The translations under genes and the position numbers were made by a program. From the NCBI GenBank assembly GCA_947172415.1, contig OX359195.1, positions 7,619,001 to 7,683,000 on the forward strand: a stretch of DNA of 64,000 bases, written 5' to 3'. This DNA comes from Chondrosia reniformis. Lineage: Eukaryota > Porifera > Demospongiae > Chondrillida > Chondrillidae. Below are positions 1 to 14,100 of this stretch, in pieces (position 1 is the first letter of the stretch; the number at the start of each line of letters is the position of its first letter). The notes beneath the pieces were generated by a model, which was not told where the DNA came from, did not search any database, and worked only from the letters and a program-made list of their open reading frames with translations.

Positions 1-803
1 ATTCGTGCAGTAATATACCTAATAATATGTCAAAGAACTGTTTGTAATCAACATACAATATCCTATATATATGCAAGTCCTTAGTTACCACAAATTTTAT
101 GACATGTATGATCATATATGAAAAGTAGCATGACTATATGATAACTATGGTGTTTTAGATAATTCTTATATATCAAACAATGTTAGACTGTAATGTAATA
201 AATGTTTTCCACACTACAGTTAGGCAGTGATTGATAGGACTCCAAATGTCCAATCAGTAAATGTTAAAGGAAGCTACACAAGATGTGTATAAAGCAAAGG
301 CAGTTGTGAGAGGTTAAGTGTATTCACGAGTTTTAAGTGTTCTCTAAACAAACAGGCACAGCACACATCTTAAAGCAACACTCCCAACAACAACTCATTA
401 AGGGCAGACTGATGGCAAAATAAATCTCATTAGGGAGTGGAGCTAGACATCAGTAACCAATTAAAATGTTTAAGCAGGAGTCATTACATACTCTCTTGGT
501 TGCCTTCACTAATTAAACACAGTTAGAGCTAGACTAAGCTTGACCTTATAAGACACTCTTCAATTATAATTTATCCATCTCTTTTTAACATCACCTACAG
601 ACTATCTCAGAGCTACAGTTACTATGATTAAGTTTAGGTGTGATAATCAATTCAGAATGTAAAGTATAATACTCCCTAATTCCTTATGGGGCAAAGCATC
701 CATTGGGTTACCATGGTTACCCTATCACATGTCATTACACTTCCTAACCCCCCACATATGTGCAGCAAAGAATAGAGTGTTCAGTATATTCCAGTATTCT
801 CAC
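1..803. other. left-edge non-coding stretch / intron of the coiled-coil gene
   Basis: AT-rich sequence without a credible coding exon on either strand. Because the adjacent minus-strand exon ends at a good splice donor (GTGAGA read on the minus strand at 803-798), this stretch is probably intron of that gene, with the 3' exons outside the window. No RNA gene or repeat was recognised. Confidence 0.4.
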
Positions 804-2186
804 CTTCTTATCATTGTGGAAGCTGCTACTCCTACCCAGGGACATGAGGGAGGTGGAGGAGGGACCCCTCCACAAAGACGTGGCACTTCCCATTACACTG
901 TCTCTTCGTCTTCTCTGGTTCTCCTCTTCTCTGGCAATCTGCTCATCTTCTTCCCTCATCTTGAGCTGGAGACGCAGGCGACGATTCTCGGCTTTCAGCT
1001 GCTGTGTTTGCTTCTCTAAATCTCTCCACTGGGGTTCCGAGATGGTTTGCTCAGATGTAGTAGCGGCTGCTTCAGTTTGAGTTCCAGTGGTGCAGTGTTC
1101 AAGGACTAAAGGTTTGGCTGCCTCCACAAGTTTGGTCTCCAGGTCGACACACCTCATCTCTGCCGACTGCTTTCCCTGTTCCAGCTCCTTGCATTTGGCA
1201 AGTAACCTCTCAATGTGGCCTTCCAGTTCCTCAATTTTGCTACATTTGCATTCAGCGACTTTCTTTTTCAGTTCTTTATTGTGTCCTTCTAAAGCTCCGA
1301 CTTTCACAAGAATGCTATCATTTTCTGACTTTGCAGCTCTCACGTCTAAAGACAACTCTTGAACTTTCCTGCGCATTTCTTCTTCGGACTTCTCCAGTTG
1401 CTGGCGGGACTCTTGTTCCTTTTGACGCGCATCTGCAATTTCGCCTCGGAGCTGCTCCAACTGAGTATAGACCCCGGCGGTGAAGGTTGTGGACGGAGCG
1501 ATGCTAGAGATAGTGGAATAGTCATCTAAATCGCTTTTTCCGCACCAGCTGTCTAAACTTTCAATACTGTTGGCTGGAGAAACTGAAGACCAACAACCGC
1601 TATCGTAGTCGCTCCCTCCAGTAATGGATCCTGCGTGCGAGAGGTGCCCTTGTAGAGTGCTGATTGAATGACGAGGCAGTGCCACAGGTCTACGTGGACT
1701 CGCGCTCAGCTCTTCCAGCTGATTTATTCTTCTCTTCAACCTCTGGTTGGCCCTCTTCAAGGTTTCCATCTCTATGTTCAATGTAGCACTCTCCAGGGAA
1801 TGCCGCTTCATCACTTGTTCACTGCCCATTCTCTTCACTTGACGCTCTAGACGGCTGACGTCAAGCTTAAGCTCCAAGCGCGAGTTTTCTGCAGTATCCA
1901 GCTTTCCACGTAAATCTTTTACTCTCTGTTTGGCTCTGAGAAGACTCTCTTTGACTGTTTTCAGCTCCACTTGGAGCATCTGCTTCTCAACATCGTTCTC
2001 CATGGACGAAATCTTGGCTACGGTACTACTCATTTGCAATTGGTTTTCCAGCAATTTTAACCTCAGACGCTCTCCCGCTGCTTTTCTGCCTAGCTGTCTG
2101 TCCTTATCTAATCCAATCTTGAATAATAAACAGTTTCCGTTTTTATAGGCCTGTCTGCGTCGCCTCCCACGTGGAACGGTGACCAC
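804..2186 (-). CDS. coiled-coil protein, large first exon (partial, runs off left edge)
   Basis: About 460 codons are open without interruption. The translation is rich in E, K, Q, R and L with heptad-like spacing in two blocks (roughly residues 25-155 and 240-350, plus a short one near 385-420). Between them is a Ser/Asp/Gly-rich linker (about residues 160-235). A T-Q-T-rich segment (CTTGTQTEAAA) resembles the TQT core bound by dynein light chain LC8. Reading continues to a stop at 744, but a donor at 803 after a KK codon pair suggests the last ~20 codons are intron and the C-terminus lies off the window. The first Met is at 2186; an internal Met at 2033 (MSSTVAK) is an alternative start. 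The start is only 11 bases from the divergent PREP start. I do not recognise the family; a centrosomal or cytoskeletal scaffold is possible. Confidence 0.6.
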
Positions 2187-2197
2187 AGGGGACTAAA
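2187..2197. promoter_or_regulatory. minimal gap between two divergent start codons
   Basis: Only 11 bases separate the minus-strand coiled-coil ATG (2186) from the plus-strand PREP ATG (2198). If both starts are right, the two 5' UTRs must overlap and each core promoter lies inside the other gene's first exon. The alternative is that the coiled-coil protein starts at 2033. Confidence 0.35.
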
Positions 2198-5100
2198 ATG
2201 GCCGAGCCGAAGTGGAAATATCCCGTTTGCAAGAAAGATGACGCTTTGGTGGATGAGTATACTGAGAAGAAAATCAAGGTTGCTGATCCTTATCGTTGCT
2301 TGGAGGATCCAGATGGAAAAGAGACGATAGCGTTCGTAGAGGCTCAGAATGCGATCAGCCGACCTTACCTTGATGCTATTCCAGAAAGAAAGACGTTTCA
2401 TGCTCGGTACGTCATTGTTCTGTCGAACTTAGCGGCCACTCTAGTAGGTGGGACCATGCGTACCACGTGCTAGGTGTACCAATGTGTCAGATTTGCTGAA
2501 TCAGCTGTAGCTACATAATGTATCATGATGCAATGTTCCCGGCTGAGTTAGCTTACTATTAGAATCTTAGCGGAATTAACTTGCTGTTTACATAAACATT
2601 TGTTTCACTTTGGAAAATTGCACATTCACTTTATACAAGTTTTTGTTTGTAAAAATCCTTGTCATAAATAAATGGGGATCTATTGTCCATTGTGCAATGC
2701 CTGTGCAAGAGCTGTAATGTAAAGATAGATAACCATAAAGAGGGGTATTATGTCAAACCATTCGAAGTGACCCTTAATTGCCAGCAATATTAAGGAGTTG
2801 CCATTTCCTTGAATGTTGCAAAACTGCATTTTATAGATGCCATTCCCATGAAACAATGAAATAAAAAATAAAACCAATATGAGTTGCAATTTATATGTAA
2901 ATATACATAACAGAGTCTTATTACCTTATGTTCTGAAGTTTTATATTTCTATCTTTCAACTTTAGTAAGTACTGGTACAGGTATTATATTATATACGCAT
3001 ATGTAAAATATTGGTAGTGTTGCAGTGTGTCAGTAAGCTGTGTCTCACTTGTGGTGTGTTATCTCACTTTAGAATGACTGAACTGTACAATTACCAGAAG
3101 TATACTACTCCATTCAAAAGAGGAAGCCGATATTTTTATTTCTACAACAGCGGATTGCAAAACCAAAAGTGAGTTGAACCTGATAATGTTTTGAGTTCAG
3201 CCTTACATATAACTTGTATGAATGCTTCAGTGTTTAGTTATTAATTCTAGATGAGGAGACAAAATTGGAGGAATTTATTGTAGCACTGCTGCTGGAAGCA
3301 TAAGAACATTCCTTATATAGAGTATTACATATATTGATATGAAGCAACACCCAATGAGACTTGCACAATAGTTTATTATTGAAGGAGTAATTTAACTAAT
3401 AGGTTACTATGAAGAAATTTTGAATGGTTGTCATGTTGATATAATCACCTGTGTATATACCAATAGGCGTACTATTAAAAGTAATGTGGTCTTCAATTAG
3501 CTAATTGAGGATATGTAAAACAATTAGGGTATGGGAGATCCTTATAGAGCTTTACTGTGTCTTGTCTGAAGCCACAGGTTTCAATATTCTGCAGTTTATA
3601 CAATTCCCTAAATACTTGGTTCATGTTGACATGAACTGCACATGGTGTGATGATTCCAAATAAGGGAATAATGGTACACACTTGACTCTTATCTATATAG
3701 TTGGTTGGGCAATACTCTGAAGAGATTAGGCAATACTTGTAAATGCATGCTATTATGCATATCATCTATGTACATGTCTATGGATGGAACAGCTACTGTA
3801 AAATGTAGACTTTTTGCCAAATGCCAACCTCTGCTAAATTAATGGAATTTGATAACTATTTAATCTACTCCTTGAAGGGCCTTATTGGTTGTACTTCAGG
3901 TGAGTGCGTGGTTCGACTGCCCACACACTCCAAGCTAGGCGAGATTCCTAGCACCTATAAATTAGTGCATTTGCGTATGGTAAGATGTTTATGGTCCAGA
4001 AATCTGACCCCCTGTAGCCACCCACGCTTTAATCATCTGACACCGCTGGATCCACTATACCAGTCCATGTGCTAAAGTTATTTGATATGTGCAAACTGTT
4101 TTAAGCTTAAGTGTATTGATTAAAACTTGCATTCCATGGGATGAACAATACTAACCTCTAATTGTTTCATATTGTAACTTTTATCGGCAGCCATTGTTAC
4201 GTGACCACTAAATGGGCCTTCCAGCTGTTCAATGATAGCCACACTCCTGATCAGCTACAAAAAGGTGGGTCCTCACTGCATGGTGATCTGAGGCTCTGTT
4301 GGTAGTACATGGCTGTACAGATGTGCAGTAGTATATAACTGGTGCCCATAAGACCAGTGTGATACGGATACTCACAGGTGGTTTAACATATGATAACAGT
4401 ACAGCTATTCTCTTCCTTAGATTATGTGCTTTAAAATTCTGAAGATTCTCTCCTTGAATTCCTCTCTTCAAGGCTTCACTTGTGACCTCGCAGCTTGCAT
4501 TCCAACCTTCCATCTACTCATTATGGCATGAAAGGACTCTAATTAGTATGCCAGTATGAGGCTTGTTGTTGCTATAGTAACAGGATTCCTTGAAGGCTTC
4601 TTGAAAATACCGTCCTCTCCCACTTGCCATCTTATTTAGTGTGTGGAAATGTTTCTGGAAACACAGTTTTCACAAGTCAATTACACAAGCTATGTGGCCG
4701 ACATGGGAACTACACAATTCAGATAATTGGTGTGCTTAATACGGAGAAGCTAATGTACATAAAGTTTGTCTATTAGAACCATCTCTTGAAATCTGACAAA
4801 CACAACTGTTTAAATTACCTATAACGAAGGAGAATGCCATCTATGCTATGGAGTTCTAATTTAGACCAGGAACCTCTTAGCGTGGCCTCAAGAAATCACA
4901 TGCCCAGCATGGAATGGCTTTGTATAATATAACATTATACAATGTACCAAATTCCTCTTAGCTCTATTGTGAAGTGTGTATTGAATACATGGCAACTGTA
5001 TATTTAAAAAAGAGTTTCAAAGTTTACTTTAAATATTTTTGTATAATGCCCTATTGAAGTAAACTTTCACTAACAAATCAAAAGTAACAATTTTATTGCG

Positions 5101-8100
5101 TGTTTGTTTATAACAACATTCAATCCTGCACCATGAGATGCATATTTTTCATAAAAAGGTTTCTTCAGAATTCCTTTTCCTGAAACAGAGAGCATGTTTG
5201 GGATATTTTTAAGTGTTAAATGCATCAACACTCTAATGAGGAATACAATAAAGGATCCATATGGAATTGAGAGCCTCCCGGTGGGAGTAATGCGTGGGAT
5301 AGATATACAGATTTATCTTATCTGTATATATACCTACATGGACTGTATTAACTGTAAGTGACTATTGCTTGTACCTTCTCATAATACTTTAAAAGTACAG
5401 AATATCTTAACCTGTTAACTATCAGCCTACCAAATGCGTAAAATTACATTTGGGTTACCGAATTGAAAGTGTGGCTTAAGGTTGTCTGAATTGTTCAAGT
5501 TACTCACAGTTTATTCATGTTTGACGTATATCATGTCTGTATAGCTAGCTGATTAACACAAGCAGAAATTTGAGAAAAGTGTTAAAAACCAATTTCTAAT
5601 GTTACAGTGCCATATGGATATGACATATCTTCAGGCTGTTCATCAACCCGCAAACCTGACTGCATACAATCTGGACATTGTCTTAAATAGCTATGTTTGT
5701 ATTGACAGAGTGTATGTTGTTGGTTTATTGCGTCAATAGAGGACTTGTATGCATTAGTACAAGGAGAATTGAGATAATTACACTCGATCCGGGTCCAATG
5801 TGTGAATTTAGCCCTGTCTTTGCCTAATTAATAATCCAGTAAGTAACTGCTCCTCCAATCAGTAATACTGATTTGATTGTTATTTGTATCTTTGACTGAC
5901 AGTTTTTTTTGTTAAGTGAAAATACTTACATATTTGGCATGTGCTGGATTAACGAGTTTGTGCCCATTCAAATGTAGTTCATGTGTATATGTATGTAAAA
6001 CCAATTAACATAGCTCAGCAGTTTGAATCTCACTACAGTCATGTCACTGTTGCAGTGGTGTATGCACGAGTATCCTGTAGTTAGCATTGCGGTAGCAGTT
6101 CTTGGGTAAAGTTATGATTACACTGCCTCTCTCATTTTCATTTGGTTGCCATGGTAGCATGTTCTTGGGTAAAGTTATGATTACACTGCCTCTCTCATTT
6201 TCATTTGATTGCCATAGTGCTTGTCTCATTTGTAGTATCATGATGACCTTAGGAGTAACCACTAGCTGGACAGTATAGCACCTCAGTGATTTCATCAGGG
6301 GTCAGGGTGTTTATATTAAGTCATTAGATATGAGCTGGATAGGGAAACCTAGATTGTGCATTGCTATGAAGTCACCTATTTCACAAAAACTGCTCCAGTG
6401 GGAGTTTCAGATTCTTTATTGCCTCAGCTAATGTAAAACAACAAAGCAGTTTAAATTGCAACTATACAATTTGGTTATTTGTGACAATTTGGGACAGATT
6501 TGAGAAGACTGCCATGTCTACTATCCTGTTAAATAAGGAAAGAATAGTTTTCAGTGTGACACCCTGTTCTGCTGTTTATAAAGGACTATATGAATACACC
6601 TCTATTGTGAATTACTGTGAAAATGTACTTTCTTGGTTCTGTGGTTAGGGAGTGAGGAAAACCACCTACTTGTACCTTTACATTTGGTTAGGAGCGTGTG
6701 ACAATGTTATTGGAGACACAAAGACAATGAATCAAAAGGAGTGAATTCCTTTTTGAGGCCATTGTGCCATTCAGTACATATGTCAGCTGCTGATCTGTAT
6801 ATAACCTTGACCTCTAATCACCAGCTGCTATTACCATCTTGAACATACATTTCACAGGTACTAGAAATATACGTTAATATAATAATTATGTATTTTATAC
6901 CAAATTTCTCAATTACCTTGGTTAGTAAGTAAATCTTTCACTCAGTCGGTGTTTTATAATGTGTGTTTCTAGATTTCTCCAATGAATCATGATCATTATA
7001 ATTGTAATGCCTACATCTTCTGCATGGTTGGTGTCGCCTGAAATGTTTACAAGTCTATGGAAAGTACTTCTGATGGATTTTGGATTGTGCACTTGTCATT
7101 ACAAACAGGGTGATGGTCAATTATTGACCATAAAAGGTGACTCTGCTGGTTTGTGATTTGACTACCACTAATTGCTAATCCTTTGATGTAATACTGCAAG
7201 TCCAAGCTTCTCCTATTAAATACTCCAAGGGTTAAAAGCTCATTGAAGTAATCAGATTTGGAGAATTTAGGAGGTGTGCATTAATTAGTCTACTGGTCCA
7301 GACTGGTACACTAGAGTCACACATATAGGGCATGTGTAATTTAGACATACCTGAAAAGCAGTTTTTCTAGTGACAGCTGCTGGGAGTGTGTTGTAAGGTT
7401 GATAGCTTGTTAATCTGGCCTGTTGCAGCTGTGATGTAGACACTTCAATAAGTAGATCAGTTGTTTCAATTGTCTGTAGATGCTTGTGTAACATTTTTTG
7501 CAAGTTGAAATCTATAGTTGAAAACTAGTCCAAGTCATATCAAATAACCACAGATATTTGATGGTCTTGGCTATGACAAATATAGAAGTGCCACATACAC
7601 AGTTAACACTGTTTAGCATGGAGTGATGTGTGTAAAACATACAGTACCTATAGCAATTATGTATCTAGCAACAAAGTCTTCAGGTAATTGCTTTTTAAAA
7701 TTTACCTTCCCTTATGTACGTATATGTTTACAGTATTTTAAAGGTTTCGACATAATTAAATTCCACAGTCTTCAGGTAATTAAATTCCACACTGCAAAGC
7801 TAAATGTGTACATGTTCCGTCTTATGGTGTCCTTTTAGGCTATTATAGTGTTTGTGTTCCATTGGCCTCCAGAGCTCTTATGCTTGACGGTATTACTAAA
7901 ACGCGGAATACGGAATAGCGGAATAACGGAATAACGGAATAGCGGAATAACGGAATAGCGGAATAACGGAATACGGAGAGGAAGTAATAAGACGAAGAAA
8001 AATGGCCGCTCCACGGGCGCGGCTCCATTTCGACGTAAAATACGAACGTGAAAGCGAAAGTCGAACGAAACGGAACGTGTAAGGGTTAGAGATCATCTAC

Positions 8101-11100
8101 AAGCGGCCTATATCTCCATCACACGGCTACGCGAACGGTTTAGGCCAACGAATTGGCCAAGCGTGCATAGCTAGCCAGCTACCTACTTGGAACATAGCTA
8201 GATAGCTAAATGGCTTGATTTTGCGTGTCCTTCATGAATTGTAGCTAAGACATTTGTTGAATAGTTACATAGCTAGCTAACATGTTATGCCTAGGTTTGC
8301 AAAGAGCAGGTGCTTATGTTCGGGCTGTAGTTTTGCCATGATGCCAGGGTCAATGACAAGTTCATTCCCTTTGAAGTCTGGCCAGTTGACTCTGAGGCAA
8401 GGCAGGTATACATGGTAGTAAGCATTGCCTGCTCTGCTTGTCGGCATGCCTGTGATTGGGCTATTGAACTGCCTTTCTTCCATGTGCTGAATGGCTATAT
8501 TATATGGTGGAGCAGCATAGCAACCAGAAGGCATCCTGGGGAACTTCTGTCTGCATCCATTACACATGCTGAGAAAATATGTATTAGTCATTGCGAAGTA
8601 GCCTAAGCCGTTACGCGTAGCCGTGTGATGGAGATATAGGCCGCTTGTAGATGATCTCTAACCCTTACACGTTCCGTTTCGTTCGACTTTCGCTTTCACG
8701 TTCGTATTTTACGTCGAAATGGAGCCGCGCCCGTGGAGCGGCCATTTTTCTTCGTCTTATTACTTCCTCTCCGTATTCCGTTATTCCGCTATTCCGCTAT
8801 TCCGTTATTCCGCTATTCCGTATTCCGCGTTTTAGTAATACCGTATGCTTGATAACCATATATAGGAAATTGGTGATTTAGCTTATTCATGAATGAAGGC
8901 ATGAATGGAGCATTGCTGTGGCAATTGTAGCTCAATAATAGAGCACTGGTGGTCCTAACCAGCTGTCTTGAGTCCAATTTCTTTTATCCCACTTTATGAT
9001 ATTAATTTTGTCTGTAATTACTTGTGGTTTCATTATCACTTCAATTTATCAAGGCAAAAGGTTTAACTAATTTTAGTTACTAGGTAATTTGTTGGACTTG
9101 CTGTGTAGTACTACACAAACAACAGTAATCCTATATTTCCTGAGGACTCTGAAACACAAGGATGGTCTAGTTATAATGTAAGACGATCTAGATTATCCTT
9201 ACATAAATAATTTCTAAATTGGCTCTCTGTCTCCTAATTTAGATACTGTGGTTTCTATGAATGCTGAATACTTTATGTGTTAGTACGTTTTACAATAATA
9301 TCTTAAAATGATTAAATTTGTTACAAGAATGCTGATATTAGCTGATGGACGATTCTGTGAAAATGTTTACTATACAGAGGACTATAATAATGCTTCCCCA
9401 TATTTGCATATCTCAGGGATTGACTCATTTTGTGCACAGAAGCTATTGCTAGCTATGTAGCTGTATAATTTTCACCCAAGGTCATGTAATTGGAAAGAGT
9501 GTATTGAGTGTTTGGTTTCAGTAATGTATAGTTGCCTACCACAAATGTGTGTACGTATGTGTTGAGTAAGGTTATACGTACATTTCTAGGCTTACAGTTG
9601 AGTCTGATTTCCATGTAATTGTGTTAACAGTCTCAACATACTGATGATGTAATCGCAGACATAGGGCTGGCCAGTATACATTTGAACATATCCCTGTTAC
9701 TTAAAATAGACATGCCATATTTGGGCACTAAACTCCTCCTACTCCTATTCATGTGATTAAATTGATTATATTGCTCTTGCTCCCCCAACCACTAGGCTCT
9801 GTTTTGTCTAACTGTGATGACTTAATGTGATCAACTGAATATGCCTGACCATAAGGGTGTAACCATGGCAATTGTTTACAAACAAACCCTCCTGTGGTTA
9901 AGGTCCTTTTACAAATTTATCATTTTATCATGGTCTCAAGGTAAAAATTAATATTGACAATGCACTTTATCAATTATTATGACTTCTGTCCTTGAGATAA
10001 TGAATGTTGATTACTGGTGTTGAATATATGGAGCATTTGATTATACAAGGCCAGTCTGAAATTCAAAAACTACCACAGCTCAATAAAAACATTGACTGGT
10101 TCCATGGTTACCAGAGCTTAAAGGTGACAGGGGGTTCATTTACAGTTTACATAGTGTTGTTTGGTTAGGTAAGCTCCCAGCCCACGACTGGTTGCCAAGC
10201 ATTTTACATGTACTTTGCAAAAACATTTTTTATTGTTGTGTGCCTGTTATGTTATTCTTTTAATAATGTTCTTAATGTTCTAGAAACTTCTAAACTTGCC
10301 TACTGTGATGTTTTTAATTGTAATATGTGTATAAAATATTGTCAATAAAGCGTATTTGTATAAAATATTGGTTAATAAAATATAGTTTTCCAACAAACAT
10401 GAGATGACTTGTATCTCTCCTCTTGATACTTAAATAAAATTCCTCTCACTATGAGCTATGATTGTATTGGTTGTAGCAATTGAAGTGTTTGTTGTGGTTG
10501 TGGTTTGCTTATCACTTCCTCCTGTGTACCCTAACCTCTCCATACTGCTCCACTTAGTGTGATGCTGGTACAGGACAGTCTAGAGGGTGCTGCAAGGACC
10601 TTTATTGACCCAAACACGTGGTCAGAGGATGGCACCGTAGCACTGGGAGGATACTCCTTCTCAGAGGATGGAGAATGGTTTGCCTATCAGAAGAGTGAGA
10701 GTGGATCAGACTGGAAAACTATTCAGGTTTGTGGCTCAATCTCTATACAGTTGTCTGATGTACATCTTAATTTTGCATGTCATGAATCACTAGCATTCAC
10801 TGGCACTCAAACTATTCAAACTATTCATTTACTAAACAGGTTGTATTTACAGTGGCATATAGTCTGCAGAATATGTATCTCCACGTATCCTGCTTATATT
10901 ATGCAAATTAGTTGTTCTTGGCTGTTGTGTGTGTGTTAGATTATGAATGTGTCAAGTGGAGAGTTGCTTCCAGAGGTTTTGAAAATGGTTAAATTTTCCA
11001 GTATTGCCTGGACACATGACCACAGGGGATTTTTCTACCAAGTTAGCTGGCTTCTGTTGTGCATTGCTAGTGCATATACTTAGGGGATTATCCCATCTAC

Positions 11101-14100
11101 ATGACAGACGTACAGCTCTTAGAATGACGACCTTGCATATTTAAAACTGTTTACCTCGGCTCTTAGAGATATCCTGAAGTGACTGAGAGATCAGATGGAA
11201 CTGAAACCAAGCAAGTGAAGTTCCATAAGGTATGTTCATCCACCCATCCACCCATCCACCCATCCACCCATCCACCCATCCACCCATCCACCCATCCACC
11301 CATCCAGCCACCAATCCATCCACCCATCCACCCATCCACCCACCCATCCACCCATCCATCCATCCATCCAGCCACCAATCCAGCCATCCATCCATCCACC
11401 CATCCACCCATCCATCCACCCATTCACCCATCCATCCACCCATCCATCCACCCATCCACCCATCCATCCATCCACCCATCCACCCACCCATCCACCCATC
11501 CACCCACCCATCCACCCATCCATCCATCCACCCATCCACCCACCCATCCACCCATCCACCCATCCATCCACCCATCCAGCCACCAATCCAGCCACCAATC
11601 CAGCCACCAATCCAGCCACCAATCCATGCATGTTTTGTATTTAGTGTTACTATCACAAGTTGAGTACTGATCAGGCAAAAGATGTTCTCTGTTGTGAGTT
11701 CAATGATGAACCTGATTGGATTCTGTAAGTGTCTATTCTGTTAAAGGTTGAAAACTTGACTGTTAGTAGAATAAAACTGTTCTTATTGCTATGCGATGCT
11801 TTCAATGCTTGTTTCTGTAGAGGTACTGAAGTGAGTGATTGCGGTAACTATGTCATCCTCTACATCTCAAGAGGAGCTGAACCTAAGAACCTGCTGTATT
11901 TCTATGATCTAAGAAACCTTCCAAATAAGGAAATTACTGGTAGGCATATACATACCTGTAGTGTGAAATGCATCTGATTGTCACATGATAATTCTCACAT
12001 CAGAGAGGATTGATGATAAATATTAGTCTTACACGTCAGCAGCATGTAGTTACATATATGTAAATGATGATGATTTCATGATGATAATTGTTCGTTTACA
12101 TGTACAGTTCAAATACACAAAGTGTGTTTACAGAAGCCTTATGTACTAATATATATGTGTGTATTGTATTAAGTGCAGATAGGGCATCAGTTTGTATTGT
12201 AATTAGTGTAACATGGTGTGTGTATTAACTCTGTAATGTAAATTAGCTTAATAAGAAAAGCATGACAATTTTTTATGGGTGATTGTCCTCTAACAAAGTG
12301 TACATGTACGTATGTACATCCTTTTGTGTATGTAGCGATAATGTTGTATTGATAATGTTTTAATTAGGTAAACTTGATTGGACCACAATTGTTAATGAAT
12401 TTGATGCTTCGTATGATGTAAGTATATACGTTCAAAATCTCAAATCTCAACATTTCAGACTATCCTGTGCTTTATATGCTAATTTGTACAGTATATGTGC
12501 CAGTGCATGTATGTATATTCATCACATGACTTATGTGCACATGTTCAGATGGTTTGCAATGAAGGGACCGTCCTCACACTGAAGACAAACTACGGAGCTC
12601 CAAACTACCGTGTGATGAATGTTGATTTGAACAAACCTGAAAGAGTGAGTAATTTTGTTATATTGACATTATCTATATAATATAGATATATAGATATACG
12701 TATACATTATACATGCATATGTACTATATGAACGTATGTAGAATATGTGTTGCAATGGGACAGTCCATATGATAGATATTTAAAATGGCCGCACTCTTTT
12801 ATTACATGCTTGGTCAATTCTATAGGAACACTGGACTGTAGTTATTCCAGAGAGCGAGAAAGATGTTTTAGATTGGGTTGCTTGTGTTAATCAAAATAAA
12901 CTTGTGGTTTGTTATCTCCAAGATGTCAAGGTAAATTTCTTTAGTACAATGTCTCAATGTAGTGGATATACTTAATTGGAACATTATAGTCATGTAATTT
13001 AAAGTATTATTTTAAGTGTAGATGTGTAAGACTGTTTATTTTGCCCATGTTGAGAAAATTTAAGCATCTATACCTAATTTACATACAGCAGATACAATGA
13101 AACTATTTGTGAAATTTGGTAGAGGATTGTGCAAATCTTGAGAATTGGTAGATTAATTAGATTAGTAGCTGTAAAGTCTTAGTATAGACAACCAATCCTT
13201 CAAATTGGCATCTCTGCCAATATTTCTAAATGCACAATTCCTTTCTTTTGTTTTTTTAGAATATTCTAAAGTTATTTGATCTGAATGGTGCATTCGTAAT
13301 GGACATCCCACTTGATGTTGGTTGTGTTGGTGGCTACAGTGGACGAAGGAAGGATACAGAGGTCCTCACTCAGTGTATAGCACCATAGTGTATACACATG
13401 AATATTACAGGCACACTTATGTGACATGTACAGACGTACATACAATACGGAGATAATATACATAAAAGAGCTCGCATTTGAAGGAAATATAAAATAAGTC
13501 ATGTACTATGTACGTATACATAGCTGATGGCTGGAATAATGTGAACCTGTTCCTCTATTTTCCAGATTTTTTACAAGTTTGAGTCCTTTTTGTCTCCCGG
13601 GATCATATTCAGAATGGACCTGACCAAAGAGCCTTACCATCCAGTAGTGGGTAGAATGATGCATTTGTTGTTATACAGAACCTTGTACTTGTATAGTGTA
13701 GTACCGCAAAATGTTGGTAGTGAAATGAAACCAGTGGACAGCAGTGACGGCTACGTAACCGTGTGTGTACTCGGTCTCTTAGGTCTTTAGGGAAATCATT
13801 GTGATAGGATTTGATTCCTCTCAGTTCACAACTGAACAGGTGTTCTATCTGAGCAAGGATGGCACAAAGATACCAATGTTTATTGTGAAGAGGAAGGTGA
13901 GAGATGTAACTTGTGTTTTGGTTGTTATCTACATGTGCTGTGGAATAACTAACTAAAATGGCGGCTAGCCACTGTTTTTAGGTTTTGGATGATGATTGAT
14001 TATTTGCATTTGATTTGAGACTTGTTTTATCAACTGATTAGTCTTATCACATGGTTCACTAACCTTGTCCATCCATGATGTAATGAACTTTGTTTTCATT

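Noticed and set aside
6044..6295. 83-codon minus-strand ORF with an internal repeat
   Set aside because: It spans the 63 bp tandem duplication in PREP intron 2; no other support.
8911..8990. tRNA-like segment (TAGCTCAATAATAGAGCACTGG then TTGAGTCCAATTT)
   Set aside because: It resembles A- and B-box sequences and an anticodon-type stem, but the acceptor stem does not pair and the boxes deviate; at best a degenerate tRNA or SINE head, not listed as a tRNA.
11141..11678. Long ORFs on both strands (up to 171 codons) of Trp-Gly-Gly or His-Pro-Pro repeats
   Set aside because: They are translations of the CCATCCACC minisatellite inside PREP intron 5; every frame is open because the unit lacks stops.
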